Source: Arcobacter sp. LA11 (GTDB lineage Bacteria; Campylobacterota; Campylobacteria; Campylobacterales; Arcobacteraceae). Taken from it: a stretch of DNA of 64,000 bases. Shown piece by piece: positions 63,001-64,000 of this stretch. Location: contig NZ_BDIR01000015.1 in the NCBI RefSeq assembly GCF_001895145.1, forward strand, positions 1 through 64,000, read 5' to 3'. The notes under the pieces are model-generated. The model did not search any database. It was not told the DNA's origin and saw nothing but the letters and a program-made list of their open reading frames with translations. The translations under genes were made by a program, and so were the position numbers. Numbering within the stretch: the stretch's first letter is position 1; every line of letters begins with the position of its first letter.

Positions 63001-63801
63001 CAAACTTTTATTGTCAATAGTCTCAGTAATAGATGACAATATTGATTTTCTATTAATCGTTTGATAATCTAAATTATAAGAAGAAGTTTCAAAGCCATTT
63101 GTTTTAACAGAAACTTTTTTTAATCTTTTTAATAAATTAACTTTTACGCCTCTTTGGTATAAAGTTTTAGTATCTGTTCTATCTTCATATATTAAATCAA
63201 TTGCATTATTTGCATAGGCTATTTGAAGTAAAGCTTTTGTTGTAGTATCATATTTAAAATTTATTTCATTGTTATATCTATCTTTTATTTTATTTACTCT
63301 AAAAAATGTATTTGAATCATTTGAATCAGTAGTTTTTCCATATTCATATATTAGCCCATCTTTTGTATATACTGTCCAGTTTGTTGAAGTTTTTACTATC
63401 TTTGCGTACGTATCTACTTCTGTTTTATATGTAGTATTTGAACCATAAGTTGTACTACTATTTTTTGTAACTAATTTTTGTCCATCAATACAATAATTAT
63501 AATTTCTTGAAGAATCTTTCTTTTCACTAAAAAGAGTTTGATTACATTTTGAGATTTGAGAAAGGCCGGATAAAGAGAACCCTACACCTAATAAACCATT
63601 AAAGTTATTTGATGAACTATAATCTATTGATAAACTTGGTTTAAGTCCTGCTGTACCTTTTGGCATCACTATTTCTAATGAATAAGAGGCAGTTCCGTTT
63701 GAAACATTGAATTTTCCTTTTGTAGCACCAACAATTTGTGCATTTACATTTGTAACCACACTTAATATAAATAATAAACTTAAAACTAATAATCTTTTCA
63801 A
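57004..63801 (-). CDS. Giant exported SpvB/FG-GAP/RHS protein with a variable C-terminus
   Basis: This 2265-residue protein starts at TTG 63801 behind AGGAG. It has a Sec signal peptide (cleavage near VNA/Q, residue 21) and a SpvB-like N-domain (TASYSLEIVMPKGTAGL, LGVGFSLSGLSQISKC). Eight FG-GAP/VCBS units follow at about 300-735, each with a DxNxDGxxD calcium loop such as DYNGDGLAD. YD/RHS repeats at about 960-1385 and 1645-1860 are split by a helical insert (about 1388-1640). The RHS core ends at YDPTIARFLSADP and DPSGFF near 1966. The last 300 residues have Gly/Ala-rich hydrophobic segments and an unrecognised end (about 2175-2265), the usual place of a toxin. T2SS export is inferred from the neighbouring genes. 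Confidence 0.9.
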   Translation of the reverse strand: MKRLLVLSLLFILSVVTNVNAQIVGATKGKFNVSNGTASYSLEIVMPKGTAGLKPSLSIDYSSSNNFNGLLGVGFSLSGLSQISKCNQTLFSEKKDSSRNYNYCIDGQKLVTKNSSTTYGSNTTYKTEVDTYAKIVKTSTNWTVYTKDGLIYEYGKTTDSNDSNTFFRVNKIKDRYNNEINFKYDTTTKALLQIAYANNAIDLIYEDRTDTKTLYQRGVKVNLLKRLKKVSVKTNGFETSSYNLDYQTINRKSILSSITETIDNKSLQPIIFNWNNFNESTLVKKDSFPSGVFPQGKKSKYFPADYNGDGLADILALNYSNSSYSWVAIANENGTFTKKSFSGYPLDDDTKYYPADYNGDGLTDMLAMHYKGYKNSSLSWIALSNGDGTFTKKEGLTKYFKNFGGLLDPYGMQKIRYYTNDYNGDGRADIAAFHYMNKDASFVLLSNGDGTFTKNTDVSKFDYHKEAKIHLGDFNADGFMDIVSFYNTKKISYSETDLEKYSWIALSNGDGTFTKKNSFNNFDVSYASLSTYYLADYNGDGFTDIFSSAYSTMGSNEGEDISSMGWIGISNGDTTFTKKSNINLFGQYAVGKNFYLGDYNGDGISDIAYINTKNRHNNTIALSKGDGSFVKNTQISDFRMNDATSIFPIDYNGDGLTDLMSINYDKAGYRYVAISKGDGTFTKKDLSTQISMDEYSQILPSDYNGDGLTDLVSLNYNNNSYSWSLQSDANKLRISSITNNKDEDINLEYSSLSDKDIYSSTNNLSFPNRSIKNSPMQVVKSYTTSDGIGGVSKTSYKYKDFAINLERGSLGFEEIETINETTNSKSIVIYNQNYPYIGTPKESKAYVNNKLMSKSTEIYTQVTNASSDSYQLHKIKSTSYSYSYDSGNQLVKKETINSDIDSYGNIGRIETITEGNGKTFKKTIQNTYSNYESSWILSRLDNSKVIHEALGKPSITRESEFEYDTLTGTLVKEVIEPNDVKSLSKSYVYDSHGNKISETISASNMTPRTTTFTYDTYGKNQIKITNLLGHSETKTYNNKDQVISVTGPNGLTTTFAYDEMGRKIKETRADGNYTTWEYSWTNDGHKVIQKLNGKFPVTVFYDKLGRKLKTIKVGFDGRNIIEEIEYDYRGNKAKVSTPYFEDEEPEYINYSYDDINRLVRLNSPGSHDTRVDDTIEYTDYSTIKTNANGQIKTTTVNVLEKTVFVNDNSQSTITYEYDAIGNLLKTIDSKGNEIIIEYDNFGNKTKQIDPDMGIWTYNYNALKQLVSQTDAKAQVTSFTYDTLGRVLTKTIPEGIIEFKYDIGNKGLGKIVEEKGIGSVKKYTYDNLGRVNTVTTRIDDSYDYIKQYTYDSLGRVSKTIEPNNVEIKNNYNEHGYLDSVTTPRRNAGVVSADRFRDEIAYDMQQYLENKKLSVEYTAKINKYNLDVIRYTNIIELYKDNPAKADIVNQLKNHVNELKDLIYTLEGVVSNYNKTTNTLNEANLQQWLNGSDSAELATLYATFKDDLINIAEYSVSLLEELKVQKEQSQKLLYCGNVDGIIIFCPDEMSHDSTIYTKEDNLLFYGTSAEIVSFYETALSNLTSDVNYIKDLNQKVRYYEELSNAYTNKASAYTEILESDDIYFYKVLNQNSLGIITSYLSGNGLETTAHYDRRGIVYSMKTGYDSSTEEIRNLSFEYDSLNNVSRRVDSKLDVEHNYIYDSLNRLTYANIDTKGTSSVLSYQYDEIGNMTYKSDIGHYEYNTSRPHAVSSIGNKTFTYDANGNMTNNDGKIITYSSFNKPIKIESDNKIVTFDYDANNKRFKKTSGSDTIHYLGKSYEKNFYANGVSEDKYFIYANGKLVSIFSNKSDQYSAKFLHYDNLGSVDTITDNLGVVVERRAYKPFGKQLNLDKFGNEVQTTSPTTNRGFTGHEHINEVGLIHMNGRVYDPTIARFLSADPHIQDSKDTQSYNRYTYVKNNPLKYTDPSGFFFKSIKKLWKKISKIVVIAIISYFTAGAASAWVAGWGTSFGTAAGMGALTTTTLGSVIAGAITGAVTGFASGFIMTGSLSGALKGAAFGVLGGGIAGAIGDYFGHSSSLLNGGGVNAVKKAIAHGISRAGINKLQGGKWNAGFWSGFTASAFSPGTTLGGEDSGGFILRTTIAGVIGGTASELSGGKFANGAVSAAFVHMFNAEAITIMSNALTTNKIWTRIKSLFKLKSEIDLLKFQTEIDSQLEYLSKKASASGHYKFANDISRYRVKFMKEMSKSFVRYEMTGVMDVSNVLKVKGNF
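61640..62960 (-). repeat. Tandem FG-GAP/VCBS coding repeats
   Basis: Eight repeat units of roughly 150-180 nt each lie in frame inside the giant gene. Each unit encodes a calcium loop (DYNGDGLTD-like) and then a SWIALSNGDGTFTKK-like segment. DNA copies remain close: a GTAAAAGTTCCATCACCATT core recurs near 62265, 62445 and 62625. Such identity could allow unequal recombination that changes repeat number. Confidence 0.8.
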
Positions 63802-63904
63802 GTATAACTCCTGTGAAAATATGCGAAAATATTATCTATTTTAATATAATATAAAGCTTAACTTTATTACTCTTTCATATTAAAAAATTTAATAGGATTT
63901 TAAG
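63802..63904. promoter_or_regulatory. Divergent region between the RHS gene and the right-edge gene
   Basis: This 103-bp AT-rich region separates two genes that point apart and both start at TTG. AGGAG precedes the RHS start and TAGGA (63893-63897) precedes the other. An ATATAATATAAA stretch in the middle offers overlapping -10-like sequences on both strands, so the two genes may be jointly regulated. Confidence 0.45.
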
Positions 63905-64000
63905 TTGAGTAAATTATTTATTTATATATTTATTATATTTGGACTTGTAACATCTTCAATAATACTTTTTACACCTGAAAAAGAGAAAAAAAAAGTACTA
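63905..64000 (+). CDS. Start of a plus-strand membrane or secreted protein (cut by window edge)
   Basis: A TTG at 63905, 7 nt after TAGGA, opens a frame that stays open to the end of the window. The 32 visible residues (MSKLFIYIFIIFGLVTSS, then IILFTPEKEKKK) look like a signal peptide or membrane helix followed by a charged stretch. The gene is divergent from the RHS gene, so it could be a regulator or partner of the system. Too little is visible to name it. Confidence 0.45.
   Translation, partial: MSKLFIYIFIIFGLVTSSIILFTPEKEKKKVL

Overview
The window is about 64 kb of very AT-rich, densely packed Gram-negative DNA. It most resembles a marine or free-living member of the Campylobacterota, probably the Arcobacter group. 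The reasons are the waaC-htrB ... waaF lipooligosaccharide (LOS) locus layout, the MKKAF/MKKSF prepilin leaders, the frequent TTG starts, the dicarboxylate TRAP genes and the low-GC codon use. The genus is inferred from gene content and style, because no rRNA gene is present. I saw no tRNA, rRNA, insertion sequence or CRISPR array.

Region 1 (1-15.5 kb, minus strand) is a nearly gapless operon for surface sugars. In transcription order it holds an LPS kinase-like gene, a GT9 heptosyltransferase-like gene, a YrbL-like kinase, a membrane-anchored glycoside-hydrolase-like protein and waaF. These are followed by neuB-neuC-neuA (CMP-sialic-acid-type pathway), ugd, a UDP-uronate epimerase, a TviB/WbpO-type UDP-HexNAc dehydrogenase, a Wzz-like protein, galU, pgi, and cysC-cysQ-cysD (sulfate activation; cysD is cut by the window edge). 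Region 2 (15.6-18.8 kb, plus strand) is a two-gene unit with an LTA-synthase-like phosphotransferase and a GT-B-like transferase.

Region 3 (18.8-40.3 kb, minus strand) may be one very long transcript. It starts with glutamate synthase (gltB-gltD) and runs through an IMPase-family gene, a ferredoxin, ppx/gppA, waaC, htrB, dgkA, a kinase-like gene, a second LTA-synthase-like gene and four glycosyltransferases, one of them GT52/sialyltransferase-like. It ends with an aldolase-KdsB fusion protein, a HAD phosphatase and a WaaL-like ligase. Regions 1 and 3 together form an LOS locus with waaC/htrB and waaF at opposite ends of the variable genes. The fusion protein and HAD phosphatase look like a self-contained route to an unusual CMP-activated ulosonic acid.

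Region 4 (40.6-44.8 kb, plus strand) is a TRAP transporter locus with two dctP paralogues, one a predicted lipoprotein, followed by dctQ and dctM. Both dctP genes carry the same GTACATAA motif upstream, and they share a 101-nt identical stretch.

Region 5 (44.9-63.8 kb, minus strand) is the most unusual part. It is a complete but unusually ordered type II secretion system (gspG-H-F-K-L-M-N-C-D-E-I-J plus an SH3-like accessory). Upstream of it lie three tandem, mutually related small secreted proteins, a membrane-anchored 164-residue protein and a 2265-residue Sec-exported SpvB/FG-GAP/RHS giant. I read this as a candidate T2SS with linked cargo: a giant RHS polypeptide, a possible immunity protein and small toxin-B-subunit-like proteins. 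At the right edge a divergent gene with a signal-peptide-like start begins.
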